Shown here: piece by piece, positions 10,946-23,597 of the stretch
How positions within the stretch are numbered: the stretch's first letter is position 1
Layout: the number at the start of each line of letters is the position of its first letter
Assembly: GCA_003971905.1 (NCBI GenBank)
Contig: RSEE01000022.1
Span: 124,001-188,000, forward strand
DNA from: Moniliella sp. 'wahieum'
Taxonomy: Eukaryota > Basidiomycota > Moniliellomycetes > Moniliellales > Moniliellaceae
Direction: 5' to 3'
Length of the DNA: 64,000 bases
Position numbers and translations under genes: made by a program
Notes under the pieces: generated by a model
The model's input: only the letters and a program-made list of their open reading frames with translations
Databases searched by the model: none
What the model was told of the DNA's origin: nothing

Positions 10946-11804
10946 GCCTGAGAGGGAATGAAGTAACACACGACGAAAGCCACCCAGTGGCTCAGCACAC
11001 TCATCCAGTTCCATCACCATCCAGTAATTAGCAGCTCAGCCTGAGCGCTCATCGATCTTATCGGTCTCTTATCGCTTATCATACGTCACACGTCACATGC
11101 ATCATGCGGAGTGCACCATATGTTGCACCGGTGCTGAAATGCAAACTCCCATCATGCATTGGTAGCCTCGGCCCCTGACCCGCTCCTCTGACCGTCTGTC
11201 TGAGATCTGACCACCGCCAGTGGCGCAGTCTAACCTACTCTCTTGATAGATGAGTGTATCCTCTGGCAGAGAGGGTTACGTTTTCATATTAGCTGCGTCA
11301 ACTGCGAGAAGGGCTTCGGCCGCACGAGAAGACTTTTTGTTTGCACGTTCGGTGAGCGTATTACACCAGCTGTCCCGCGCGGCCCGATGAGAGGGGTGAC
11401 TATGAGGTCGGAGATGAGGGAAACAGAAACTCATTGGATGAGGAGTGGTGCCAGCGTGGGCACGTAAAGCAGACCACATGGCTACATGATCAGATCACGT
11501 ACCCACCCTCTTTTTCTCTCTCCGTCTTCTCTCCCCTCCTATGTCTACCAGTCTGCGTCTTCGGACTTCTCTGAATGAACACACCTCTCTCACTTCCCCT
11601 TAACAGGTTGAGCCCACAACTTCTGCTGGCAGACTTGCTCGCCACTCGCTGCCAGGCCCATGCGTACACTGTGCACACGTGAGTTGACCAAGGCTAGGGT
11701 AATACGTGATCGTAGGGGGAAACACACAGATACTGATGAGGGGACCAAATGGGGGTGGGCGAGAGCGTCAGAATTCGGAGTGAGAGTGCCCCACAGCTAC
11801 CTAG

Positions 11805-12636
11805 TTAAATCAGCGGCGGGGGACCTTTTGCCGGAGGGTGGCGGGGACGACGGGGGCATTTGGCAACAAAGTGACCGCGAGTGCCGCAGTAGAAGCAGGC
11901 CCCTATATCTCGGCGCTCGACGCGCCGGGCTGCTGCTCGTTGGCATCGGTAGCCCTTCTGAGTTGCACAGGCTCGGGAGATGAGAGCCGAGGAGACGAAT
12001 GCAAACCGGTCGACGCCGGGGGGAACGCGGTGCCATATGCGCCCAGCGAGTGGGATTGGTCGATGTCGATGGCTACCGTGCATAAGTCCTCGAAAGAAAT
12101 CTGGTCCAAATGGGTCGATGTGCCGCGGGCAGCAATGGCTTCGCGCACCCGCGGCTTCAAACCGTACATGAAGTACCAGTACCGGCACTCGGCCGTCGCT
12201 GAGGGGTTCCATCGACCCAACAGGGCCATGAACATAGCACAGAGTCGGCTGCGGATCCCGTCTGCCTGAGCTGGAGGAACTGCTCAAACGCCTCCTGCGC
12301 TGAGTGTTGCTTATCCCGTTGCTCTACCATGGCCGCATGGCACGTAGTATGGGACTGGAGGAAGGATGCGGTGCGCGCCTCCTTCGATGGCGCGGCCTCC
12401 GAGCCAAAGTGATCGACCCAGGTGAGGGCCTTGTTGCCAGTCTGCGCCTTCCGCGCGGACGCGGCCAGACGGACCTCCTCAGCATCGAGCGCCGTGTCAA
12501 AGACGTGGCGCTGGTCTTCCTCTACAGGAAGGCAGACCTGGTTCTGATGAGGCTCCCTCGCCAAGTACTGGTGCATCGGGCGGGGCTCTTCGATGCGCCG
12601 CTCGGCGGCATGCGCTGGTAAAGCAGACTGAGACAT
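11805..12636 (-). mobile_element. LTR-retrotransposon Gag-like gene without a linked pol
   Basis: Gag is the nucleocapsid protein of Ty3/gypsy-type retrotransposons. The first frame (from the ATG at 12636) carries the N-terminal part including WVDHFGS and AFEQFLQLRQTGS. The second frame gives FMALLGRWNPSATAECRYW and YGLKPRVREAIAARG, typical of the Gag domain. The third gives the zinc knuckle C-F-Y-C-G-T-R-G-H-F-V-A-K-C (CX2CX4HX4C) shortly before the stop at 11805. So there are two frame breaks in about 275 codons. I find no protease, reverse transcriptase or integrase on either side and no clear LTR pair. It is either a fragment or a solitary gag. Confidence 0.7.
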
Positions 12637-14231
12637 CTCACGGGGTGCGCAGCCCGGAGTTAGGCGCGCGCAACAACAGGCATCTCTGGTCCAGCTCTCG
12701 TCTGTTGACGGTAAGATTCCACAACAGCGATAATGCCGCCATTCCGCTGAAGGCGAGGAAATCCACAGCGGAGCGACAGTGGGATTGAAGCAACCGCGCG
12801 TGCGTAAGATGCAAGAAAAAGAAAATTATGGGAGCGAGAGCTGATTCAGCACAGTCTCACTATCATATGGTTTTTTTATGGCCAAAAGTACTAGGGCCTA
12901 ACCGCGGCCTATGAGGAGATGGTGATGGTAGGGAAATGTTGGAGAGCATAATCAAGTAGAAAGGAGGCGAGCTGGGAGATGAAGCTTGAAGGGGTAATGA
13001 TTGCGTCACATAGAGAAAGAAGAGAGCATAGACAAAAAGGGGGGGAAACAGACTCTATAAAGAGATCAGGGTTCAGTCAGCCGACCTGGGGGCCGTATGT
13101 GGGACCACGTGGGTCTAGTCCCGGTAAGCAGACTGCGACAATAACGCCAAGTGTTGACATCCGTCCTAGGACCGCGCGGACCCTGAGTCACGTGAGTCAG
13201 TTTTCATTCCTTCCGAGCTCGCACCAGCCTTCTGGACGAGTCAGTCGCAGAAACTTCTTAGTGGAATACGACGTTCAGTGCTCACATTCTGTGGTAGTAG
13301 CGAGGCCGACACCAAGTGCCATGGATGCTGTTGGCATATAGGACCGGATAAACAGAAGGAGGAGAAGGTGATTGGATTGGAGCCAGAGAGTTGGGTCCGG
13401 ATGCGGAGAGGCCCTACTAGGCACAGGACCAGTGGGGCATGCAGGAAAAACTGCAAGGCCCACAAGGCCAGTGCCACGGTGGGACAATACCCGCAGCGTG
13501 GAAACCTGTGGAACCGAGGCGAACTTGGTATACCGACTGTGAGAGCCGGAGAAACACGGCAGCCCAAGAGGTACACTCAAGAGCCTTTCTTCCCTTTTTG
13601 GTTATGAGGCAATGACGACGCGAAGATATCATCCCATTTTGTTAGAGATGGTTCATCAGTCACTGCTCACATGGCTCTTCAAGCTTCACATGCCTACCGC
13701 ACGCTCTCCCGTACGCACTAGAAAGTGCCCGCTGAAGGCGCTAAAGGGCCCTGATATGCCTGACACCTTACAGCCTGCTGGAGACTCCGCTTGTTTCCTA
13801 ATTGGGCTTTGGCGCCCACAAGCAGCACGCCCCGGGTGACCAGTGAGGGGGTGATGAGCAGCGCCGTTTAGGCGCAGCGTGCTTTTTGTTCCAGTACTAA
13901 CAAGCTCTGTTGTAGAATACGGCGATACAACGTTGGCTATACAACTAATCATTGGGCGCTCTCCTGCGATATACCCAACACAGGGGCTCTGCCTGGCACG
14001 CCTATACTCAAGTGTACAATAATATGGTTTTCGATGTGAGGTCAATGAAGGCAATGTCCACACAAAAAAGAGCATATATATAGTGTGCGCGCGCTGCGCC
14101 CCTTCCATCTATCTCCATCTTGCCCACCACCTCCTCTGCCTCCATCTCCTACCATCACCTCTCTGCCTCCATCTTGCCATCAGCCCTCCATCTTGCCCTC
14201 CATCAGCATCCACAACGACCTCATACTCACC
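12637..14231. other. Intergenic between gag and the SLM1-like gene
   Basis: No gene is supported. The part next to gag may contain leader or LTR remnants, with a CTCTTTATAGAG box on the minus strand at about 13052-13065, but no terminal repeats were found. Frames on both strands between 13240 and 13610 show no domain. Confidence 0.35.
14074..14230 (+). promoter_or_regulatory. Probable core promoter and pyrimidine-rich leader
   Basis: A TATATATAG box at 14074-14082 lies about 150 bp before the ATG at 14232. The intervening sequence is strongly C/T-rich with several repeats of CTCCATCTTGCC, as is common in leaders of well-expressed fungal genes. The TATA assignment rests on position and sequence only. 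Confidence 0.45.
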
Positions 14232-15765
14232 ATGCCCGCCCAGAGCCTGAACGGACAGGTATCCCATCACATCGTCGACGACGCTGAGAGCTGGTCTTCA
14301 CCAACGCTGAGCGCTGAACAGGTCAAGGCTAGCGACCTGTACATCAAAACGCTTTACCGGTATGTCATTCCTTCTGCCTCTCTCTCTGACATTGGCCCTC
14401 ATTAATCATTCCTATATACACTAATCGGATTCACCTCCTCTCTGTGTACAGCATGGCAAAGCATCACACCACACAACTCCTCACGTACTTCCAGAGTGTC
14501 GCCAAACTTGAGAGGGACACTGCCCGTCAGCTCAACGATGCGGGAAGCGTGATCCAAGTTCCAGTTCCAGAAGGAACCCAGCTCCTCTTCAATAACGATG
14601 AAAGGGGATTCCAAAACGCACTTGCTGCCATTCGTGACCAGACACGCTCGATTAGCGAAGCGCATGACAGCATCGCTCAGACAGTGGAGCGATTGATCGT
14701 TCGGAAACTTCACGACCGTTGCAAGGACATCAACACCCACATCTCCAACATTCGGGAGGAAACGGCACAGCTGGCTATCTGCGCGGACAGGGAGCGCAAG
14801 GCCACCGCCAAGGCAGTGGCTGAACTGTCCAAGGCCATTTCACGTTGCAAGCATCAGGACCCCACGAACATCTCGGGGCGCGATGATCCGTGGGTGCGAA
14901 ACATGGCCGTGACGCTCCAGATGGAACAACAAATCAAGCATGAGAATGAGTTGCAAAAGTCAACGATTAACATGCAGAGGAACTCCGAACAGCTTGAAGG
15001 TCAAATTGTCCGAACCATCAAAGAAGTGTGGCATTCCTTTGACCAGGAGTCGGACCGCATGGCAACCGATGTGCAGCAACGATGGGCTTCGCGTGGTGAA
15101 AGATGGAAGTTATCTCCCACAGCAGAGTGGATTCGTTTGTCTCGGATCACTCAGGCCAGTTTATCGACCTGACAGTCAGCCTTTCAATCCCGATACGGTC
15201 AAATACCCGGGCAAGGAGGATGCTTTGGTGGTTCCAACGTTCGAGGGGGCGCTGAAGCGTAAGAACCGCTTTACCAAGGCCTACCATCAATCATATTTTG
15301 TTATCACCAAGGCCGGCTTTCTCCAACAGTACCATACCTCCGACCGGGCTAAACATTCCAAGCCGATACTCTCCCTCTTACTTCGCGACTACACCTTGAG
15401 CCCTCTTCCCTACGCTCAGAGAAGGGTCACAGGTTTAACCTCACTATGGGCACACCGGACGACTGCGCTTCTATGTTCAGTTTCTGGAGTGACAAGACGT
15501 ATGTGTTTCGGGCTGACAGCGACAGCGATATGAAGCTGTGGTGCAACAGATCGAAGAACTAGCCGAAAAGAAACATACCACCGTGTACGAGGAAGGCGAC
15601 CCCACGAGCTCAGCATTGGATGTGGTTCCGTTAACCGGATATTACCGTTCCGTTTCGAATGAGAACGAAGCCATTCCGGAGCAGAGGGCTGCAACTAACG
15701 GACAGGCGGGCACAAGCACAGCGAAGGCGAAGATTGGAAGAACTGGTGGTACTTGTGCTCATTGA
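14232..15765 (+). CDS. SLM1: SLM1/SLM2-like F-BAR and PH domain protein
   Basis: Slm proteins bind PI(4,5)P2 at eisosomes and work with TORC2 in membrane-stress signalling. The start is the ATG at 14232. Intron 14360-14451 (92 bp) joins LYR to MAKHHTTQLLTYF. The first about 300 residues form a helical BAR-like region (FQSVAKLERDTARQL, IKHENELQKSTINM, WHSFDQESDRMA). A PH domain follows with ALKRKNRFTKAY, YFVITKAGFLQQYHTSDR, FNLTMGTPDDCASMFSFW and TYVFRADSDSDMKLW, matching the Slm PH domain in order. The tail includes QQIEELAEKK and ends at 15765. Frame breaks near 15145-15165, 15425 and 15540 can each be explained by one or two missing bases in short repeats. The length is about 480 codons. 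The family call is firm; orthology to SLM1 rather than SLM2 cannot be decided. Confidence 0.82.
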
Positions 15766-16542
15766 GGGAGACGACACGGTTAATAAGGGGGAAAACACTC
15801 TTTCAATCCGGACCGAGATGGAGGACAATTGAAGTGGAAGCTTCTTCTGCCAAATAGTGAGAGGCTGGGGAGAATCCACACACCCATGACAATGCGAATG
15901 ATGATGTGAATGAACCACGGATCTCATGTACGAAAATTATAGAAATCGGAAGTAGGGTAGGATAAAAGTCTTAATACATCAAAACCATCGTCTTCGCCAC
16001 AATCTGCGACGGTTTGTTGCTTGAGCTGGACCAAAGACGGATCCTGCCTTTCCCAATCGCACGAGTCTTCTTCGCGGCGTTCATGCTGGGTCGGGCTTGG
16101 GAAAACGCAAATGCCAGGGAAGAATAGTGCGGGCATTCTATAGTGAGGTGTGCTTTTAAGCTTCATTGGCATATCTATATTTATATCTCCTTCTATTACT
16201 TTTCTATAGCCCCCCACGCATGCGGTTTCTCACAAAGAGTATATGTTTTGGAGGTGTGTGGATCATCGGAGACTGGATCGCGCCTGAAGAGAGGTTGTTG
16301 CTTTTGTAGCCCAGCTGCTTGGGACCATTCATTGGATAGTCTTGGGTGCCGAAGAGGGCCAGTCGATAGGATGCAATTGTTGCAGCTTGCAGCTTGCACG
16401 GCCGAAGCTTGCAACTTGAAATTCCTTTCTGAGTCACGTGACACGAGCGGGCGACGCTTCGGTGGGCGACTACTCTCAGTGACCGCGGGCAGCCGCGTAC
16501 AGGCATGCTGTCTGTCTATCTGTCCATCCATTGCCTTCCACC
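15766..16542. other. Intergenic, upstream of REV7
   Basis: No gene is supported. A cluster of AGCTTGC/AAGCTTGCAACTTG motifs lies at 16383-16420. A TATATTTATAT stretch at about 16173-16185 is far from the REV7 start. Confidence 0.35.
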
Positions 16543-17605
16543 ATGCTTCGCCCAACACCGCGCACGCGGGCACACCAGCGCTCGCACCCTCCAGGATTGA
16601 CGAGGCAAGGTATGTTACCTACTCTATGTCGTGCGGCACGCTTCTTCCTAACTGTCGGTCCAGATGTGGCCCAAGAGCTGATCGAGTTTGGTACGTCTGT
16701 CCTGGCCCATGTGCTCCTCGTCCTAACTCCCACCCCTCTCACGCAGTCGGGTGGCGATCCAATGCATCCTCAAGACCCGCCAGATCTATCCTGCGGGTGT
16801 GTGCTGCCCAGTACGAGGCGTCCCGACCCCACTGACTTTTCGGCATCAGAATCCTTTGCCCAGCGGCGCAAGTACAACCTGCCCGTCTGGCAGACGCGCC
16901 ACCCCGGTGTGAGCCAGTACTTTGGGGAAGCGCTCATCACCATGCGTGCACAGCTACTCCAATCGGAGTTTGAGGGGGAGATTGGGCTAAAGATTTACAA
17001 CCGGGTATCGGATGAGGTGTACGACGCTACACTTTCGCACCATCCCGGTTGAGAGGTAGTGGAAGCCGCCCAACCGCTGACGAAGATGGCTTGCTGGTGT
17101 CCCCCACCACGTGTGCCGGGCGACCAACTGACTGCTCACGGATCCCATAGCGACCTTACGCTGTCTCGCGCGACGCTGCAGCTACACTTTCGATCCCTCC
17201 TTGTCCACCTTTTGCACCTGGATCAGTTCCCTCCACCAGGACCAGATCAAGGTACGCTTCCCCTCGCTGCGCAACTGCCGTTGTCCCCCTGACCCTCTTC
17301 TCTTGGCTGCAATAGATCGGACTGTCTCGTTGACACTCACGTTACCGGGAGACCAACACTTGGAAGATGATGATTGGCACCACGCCTCCACCAGCCCAGA
17401 GCAACGACCCAGCCTGGGACCCTGGACGGTCGAGGTCGGGGTGGTGGAGATCCAGCTCAGTGTGGCGGGTGTAATCATGGACTGGCTCAGAGCCGGAAAT
17501 CAGGCGAGCCCGGAGCTCGAACCTGTCTCCTTTTCTGGCTTTCCCTTTCAAACGGGTGGCGTACAGAGCGGGGCCGACTTTGGGGATGATGATGGAGACG
17601 GCTAA
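16543..17605 (+). CDS. REV7: REV7/MAD2L2-like HORMA-domain protein
   Basis: Rev7 is the HORMA-domain subunit of DNA polymerase zeta, acting in translesion synthesis. The start is the ATG at 16543. Short introns lie at 16610-16663, 16691-16746, 16797-16849 and 17252-17315 (53-64 bp, canonical ends). The spliced product reads DVAQELIEF, VAIQCILKTRQIYPA, then ESFAQRRKYNLPVWQTRHP and VSQYFGEALITMRAQL. This corresponds to the family's EF-LEVAVHLIL-REVYP, RKKYNVPV-CHP and YI-LH segments. A later part (LSRATLQLHFRSLLVHLLHL, SLTLTL) fits the second half of the HORMA domain, and the acidic tail ends at 17605. Frame breaks occur just after intron 2, near 17030 and near 17150. It converges with ATP2, the stops being 143 bp apart. 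Confidence 0.8.
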
Positions 17606-17748
17606 AAACAGGCCTCATTATCATCATCAATCATCGGAGCGCTATAGAGGACGAAAGACAAGTTGGCAAGGAGGCATTGATATTTGTGGATTGTGCACCT
17701 ATATCCATCCCGGAGCAGATCCGGGAAGAACGAGAAAGGGCAGACAAA

Positions 17749-19410
<1,662 letters not shown>

Positions 19411-21362
19411 GGCAGGCTCGGCGGGCAGCAGAGGCGGTGGAAGAAAAGACAGGCGAGGCAGCCCAGAGGCGCACGAGGTGCGGCTGCTGCGTGCCGCCTG
19501 TGTCGCGCTGTGCCGCCCGGGTGCTGGCGTGCGCTCCGGCCACCGCGCCACGGCGCCAGCCTCGCCCACCCGGGCCTTTCCGCACACTGGCGCTGCGCTG
19601 TGCCCAGCCAGCGCAGTCCACTGCGCGGCACCTCGCCAGTCTTACTAATTGGCCCCAGCAGTGGCACCTGCGCGACGATGCCTGAGCTGAACTTTGAAAC
19701 CGAAGGGGCTGTGCAATTGAAACGGTCACGTGGTGGATGAGCTCAGCGGCGCCCTGGGCACCTGGTCCGATCTCAGATCCCAGGATCCCTCAGGGCCTCC
19801 GTATACTCAGTAGCCCAGACCTCAGCCTCAGGTCGCCCCCATCGTCTGGAGAGGCGCACCCCCTCCCCCTCCCCCCCGGCACCAACCTCCGCCGTCGCCG
19901 TGCCCGCTACAGATTACGGCTTGGTCCAACTTGCACCCGCACCCGCTTGTGCTCGGCCGAGCTCTTGCCCCCGACACAGACTGCAACCAGTAATTAGGTC
20001 GCCACTCTAGGCGTACTGCCCTAAAATACCAATACATGGCATGTGTGCATTCTAGAGCTTGAGATGACTGTGCGGTTGTGCCAGCGCTCCTGTGGATCCC
20101 GTCCAGCGCCACCAGCGACCATTATGGCCTGCTCTTCCTGCTTTCAATCAACTCAATACTGGCTTCAGGCCTCAGGCGCCTCGGTGCTCTTCTGGAAAAC
20201 ATGTACTACCGCAGCTCCGGAGGGTCGCCTCCACACCTCAACCGGCAGCACAATGTGCAAGAGTAATAACTAACTACCTTTGTCACCCTGTGCCACCCAG
20301 CAAAAGTGCTTCGCCCTCATAATCTGACTACTACTGTTTTCTCCCCACAGCAGCCCGCACCTCTCTTTTCTTCCACACTGTGTCGCATAGTGGCCCCAGC
20401 AACCAACAAAGCGGACAACCAACAACGCGGACAACCCGGACAATCAAAGCTGGTACTGTGCTTCTTCTTTGCGCTGTCCCAGGCTGCCCCCCTCTGCCCT
20501 CCTAGAGGAAATAGGGTCTTCTGATAGCGGAAACAGTTTCATGACAGCAGGCGGTCTCTGTTATAGTTATTCAATGATTAACTTGGCAGTCCAACAAATG
20601 ACTGGACAAAAAGACTTGGCTGCATCTCTGATCGATCTGGTCATTGAACTCAAAACTGACCCCACGCCCCCACACTCGAGACGGCAGACGAAATGAGCGT
20701 CATGCATTTCTTGATGACTGTCGCACGCACTCTCTCGAGATGAGGTCTCACTGTGGCAGAGGCAAAAACATGCAGCGATATAACGCGTAACGATCTGAGC
20801 GTTCAGTCGACGAGTAAGTAGCCCCAAAAGAGCTGTTTTCTTGGGATTATCATGATAGGATCAGAGAAGGGTGTTTTAAGAAGTAGGGGGGCTGTGTGCA
20901 ACTGGGAGTACACACGCTTTGTGGTTGGTCAATTCTCATCAATAAGGTGCTCCATCTGGTCATCACAGTCGTCTCCTAAGGCCTGGCTCAGATATATCAG
21001 GCCTCAGGGCCTCAGGCCACATCGACCTCATCGGGGCGAATGTAGGGATGGATCCGCAGACCAATCAACCTCTGTGTCTGTTGCTGCTGCCATCTTAGCT
21101 GGACGCTGGCGCTGAGCGCTCAGTGAGAGTCCGCCGTGAACCTGAATAGCCTGAGTGGGATTCGCAAGTGCGGGGTTTAATATTAACAAACTGGGCAGGC
21201 ACTGCGCCCCTTATCAGCCCTTACCTCATCAACGTTCAATGTTTAACAGGCTCTCATCGATCATCGATCATCGCATCGCCAGCCCCACACTCGTATTTAA
21301 AGCACAGCCTGCTGGGGAAAGGCGCTTAGCATCCCCTCTTCATCCCCACCATCTCGCCCCCA
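19411..21362. other. Intergenic between ATP2 and the RING gene
   Basis: No gene is supported in about 1.95 kb. It contains CTCAG/CAGG motifs near 19770-19835 and 20990-21015, and a CATCGATCATCGATCATCG cluster at 21255-21275. The first 500 bp beyond the ATP2 start are very GC-rich and carry overlapping open frames on both strands. Confidence 0.4.
21292..21301 (+). promoter_or_regulatory. TATA-like box of the RING-type gene
   Basis: A GTATTTAAAG sequence lies about 62 bp upstream of the ATG at 21363, a usual distance for a core promoter. The assignment is by position. Confidence 0.45.
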
Positions 21363-22157
21363 ATGGAGCACCTCCCGCCTCCCCAGACCCCACCATGGTG
21401 TTTCGTGTGCCAGCACACAGCAGTTGTCCAAGTCTATTTCTACTTACGAGGCACGGTCGGCGTCCTATGCCGATGCTGCTCGGCCAACCTATTGACTGGC
21501 CCCCCTCATGTGACTACGCTCGCCGAGCCTTATGGGCTTTACGAGGCCAGCCTATTCATTTCGGACCTGCTTGAAGAAGCCGAAGAAGAAGAAGAAGTTG
21601 GGCTTGGGGAGCATTACTATTCGTGGGCCCAACGCGCTCTCAACCGCTGGGCAGCGGGCAAGCTGTTGGAGAAACGAGAACGGCGCCGGTTTCAACGGGA
21701 GCCCATTGTCGCCTGAAAACGAATGTGGACCTTCGCTTCCCATTATTCCAACCTAGTGGAACCAAAAACACGGGATCATGTTCGATCTGCTTGGAGGATT
21801 GGCCACGGTTACCGACGTTCTGGCCAACCCTGTAATAAGCCCATCCAAGCAGCCATCCAACACACTTTCATTTCCGCAACAGCCAAGGACCGATTACCAG
21901 GGGATGTGCAAATGCTTGAAGCCGATGAATGGGAGCAATTGCAGACCAATATGAAGCCTCGCTTCCTCCTACCCCTCAACCGTCCGCTTTCAACACCATT
22001 CTTAACACGGCAACCCTGCTTCTCCAACACGGCCCCCCTCTTCGGAAGTTGATACTAAAGGCACAGTTTTGCCCTGCGGGCATATATTTCACCATGACTC
22101 ATCATGCCATGGCTGGCGAAGAACTGTTCCTGTCCCATGTGCCGCACCGAGCTGTAG
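21363..22157 (+). CDS. RING-H2-type E3 ubiquitin ligase-like protein
   Basis: The N-terminus carries two Cys pairs (WCFVCQ and LCRCCSANLL) like the zinc ribbon at the start of RNF115/RNF126-type E3 ligases. An acidic stretch (DLLEEAEEEEEVG) and a basic one (EKRERRRFQRE) follow. The C-terminal end, in another frame, reads LPCGHIFHH and then IMPWLAKNCSCPMCRTEL before TAG at 22155-22157, the canonical second half of a RING-H2 domain. LLLQHGPP upstream matches the segment that precedes the RING in this family. Only about a dozen codons separate this from LPCGH, and they lack the first RING Cys pair. A CSICLEDW motif exists about 290 bp upstream in a different frame. There are three or more frame breaks. 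If complete, the protein would have roughly 260 residues. Confidence 0.6.
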
Positions 22158-23590
22158 CACATTCGGGTGCACCATTTTGGATGGCGTTCGGCTGTTTCGT
22201 ATTACTTAAAACAAACGCACACATTACCCGGCTTGTTTTCTCGTGAATTAAACAGAGCCCCCTTTTGACTCCCGCATAACCTTTACCCTCTGCTCTCATA
22301 GGAGCATAGACTCTCGCACAACTCGTAAACACACGAGTTGATTACAATGTGCATGTGTACTACAACAAACGCCACAACCGGACCTGACGCCACAATCAAT
22401 AGAGCGCATTCACCCTGTTACCGGGGAAATAGAGCCGCGGCTAATACAGTATGTCTCCTGATTGTAACGGGGTTGCCGACTTCCCAGGCGGAGACATTCC
22501 CTGTCCATCGGAGATAAGACTCACCTTCCCTGCTCAAAGGAGATAAGACTCACGAGGACTGAAAGTTTCATATCCAAGTTAAGGAACACTGGCGTGAACG
22601 TAGGAGGGTCGCGAATAGTGTGTTGTCGTTCATCGGGCAGAGCCACGCAGCGTCTGCAAAGGAGGTTGCACGTTAGGGGTCGGGAGGGAAAGCGGGGAGC
22701 TCCCAGGGGCCAGTAGGGCAAGCGAGCTGATCGAAAAGGTGGTTATTCTAGAGTGGAGTTCGCATAGAAAAGGGTGAGCGGAAAAGAATGGTGCAATTGA
22801 ACCTAAGAACAGGCAGGTTTGAAAGAAGAGAAGGGGAACAAAGGAAAAACCAACAGGTTTACAGCGAAACTGGGAAACGAGTACGGGGAGAAAAGTGGGA
22901 CCAAGCACGAGAGGCACGAGGCGAGAGACGAAGCGTGGGTCAATGGAAATACGGCCGATACGAGAAACGAGGCGAGAAACGGAGGTGAAACCATGTGTAG
23001 TGTTTTGGAATTAAGACAAGCGCGAGTGAAGAAGAGACAGAGTAGTGATAAGGAGAGAAGCCGAGAAGCGAGAGCGACGATAAAAGGAAGTGAAGGTGGA
23101 TTTGCAAGGGGACTTACGTCGCCCAGTGACGATGAAGAGCTCCGCAACTCATCTCATGGTTCTCTCTCGTTGAAATACATGCCAGGGTCCCACTTAGTAG
23201 TCGGGACGCTCGAAGGAAGGAGGGGCATGCGGGCGAGAGCCCTTTTCAATGGCATGCCCAAACACCGAAGAAAGGAGGGGGGTACCAAGCGTCCAGTCCC
23301 TGTGTCAGACTCACGCCGTGCTAGGGGGTTCTTGGCCCATTAGGCCTGTATGGGAATCACATATGGCATGATTCTCATCAGTTGGAGAACCTGTGTCCAC
23401 TCTGGACTGTGCCCTCGTCCTTCTGATATCATATACCCCTAGTCCTCCCTCTATATATGTATCAGATCCATCTCCTCCCTTTCCTCCATCTCACATTTCC
23501 TGACATCCAGCTCTAACCTTGGCCTGCGCTGGCAGAAGCTTAACGTCGATAGTATGCCCAATGACCAAAAGCCTGGCTGAACCTATTACT
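22158..23590. other. Intergenic with a purine-rich tract
   Basis: From about 22780 to 23110 the plus strand is strongly G/A-rich (many GAGAAACG and GAAGAG words). This produces an open but low-complexity Lys/Arg/Glu frame that I do not regard as a gene. A possible LTR fragment begins at 23302. Nothing else is recognisable. Confidence 0.4.
23302..23320 (+). repeat. 19-bp direct repeat, copy 1 (possible LTR end)
   Basis: GTGTCAGACTCACGCCGTG occurs here and again, identically, at 25564-25582. It opens with TGT. About 150 bp later a CTATATATG box and a C/T-rich stretch follow, the layout of an LTR promoter. An exact 19-bp match is unlikely by chance in 64 kb. Sequence beyond the 19 bp is not obviously shared, so an LTR origin is only an inference. 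Confidence 0.45.
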
Positions 23591-23597
23591 CGCGCTC

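Larger units (their letters stand above)
8328..11804. other. Repeat-rich intergenic region
   Basis: No gene is supported in these 3.5 kb. It contains clusters of short palindromic motifs: GTCACGCGT/GACGCGTGAC at 8968-9000, 9061-9078 and 10031-10050; GATCGATGATCGATGATCG at 9297-9315; CTCAGG/CTGAG runs at 9961-10010; and overlapping AAGCTT and ACCGGT repeats at 10551-10605. It also carries two dispersed repeats listed separately. The open frames over 8400-8900 on the minus strand are the GC-rich upstream region of the transporter gene. Confidence 0.5.

Noticed and set aside
21778-21801. CSICLEDW motif read as the first half of the RING
   Set aside because: It is about 290 bp from the rest of the RING and in a different frame from neighbouring protein-like sequence; joining them would need an intron much longer than others here. 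Kept as an open question only.
22425-22455. Resemblance to small-subunit rRNA (GCCGCGGCTAATAC)
   Set aside because: Only a dozen bases match and the flanks do not resemble 18S rRNA.
22819-23343. Lys/Arg/Glu-rich frame of 174 codons
   Set aside because: Results from the purine-rich tract; composition is low-complexity with no domain.
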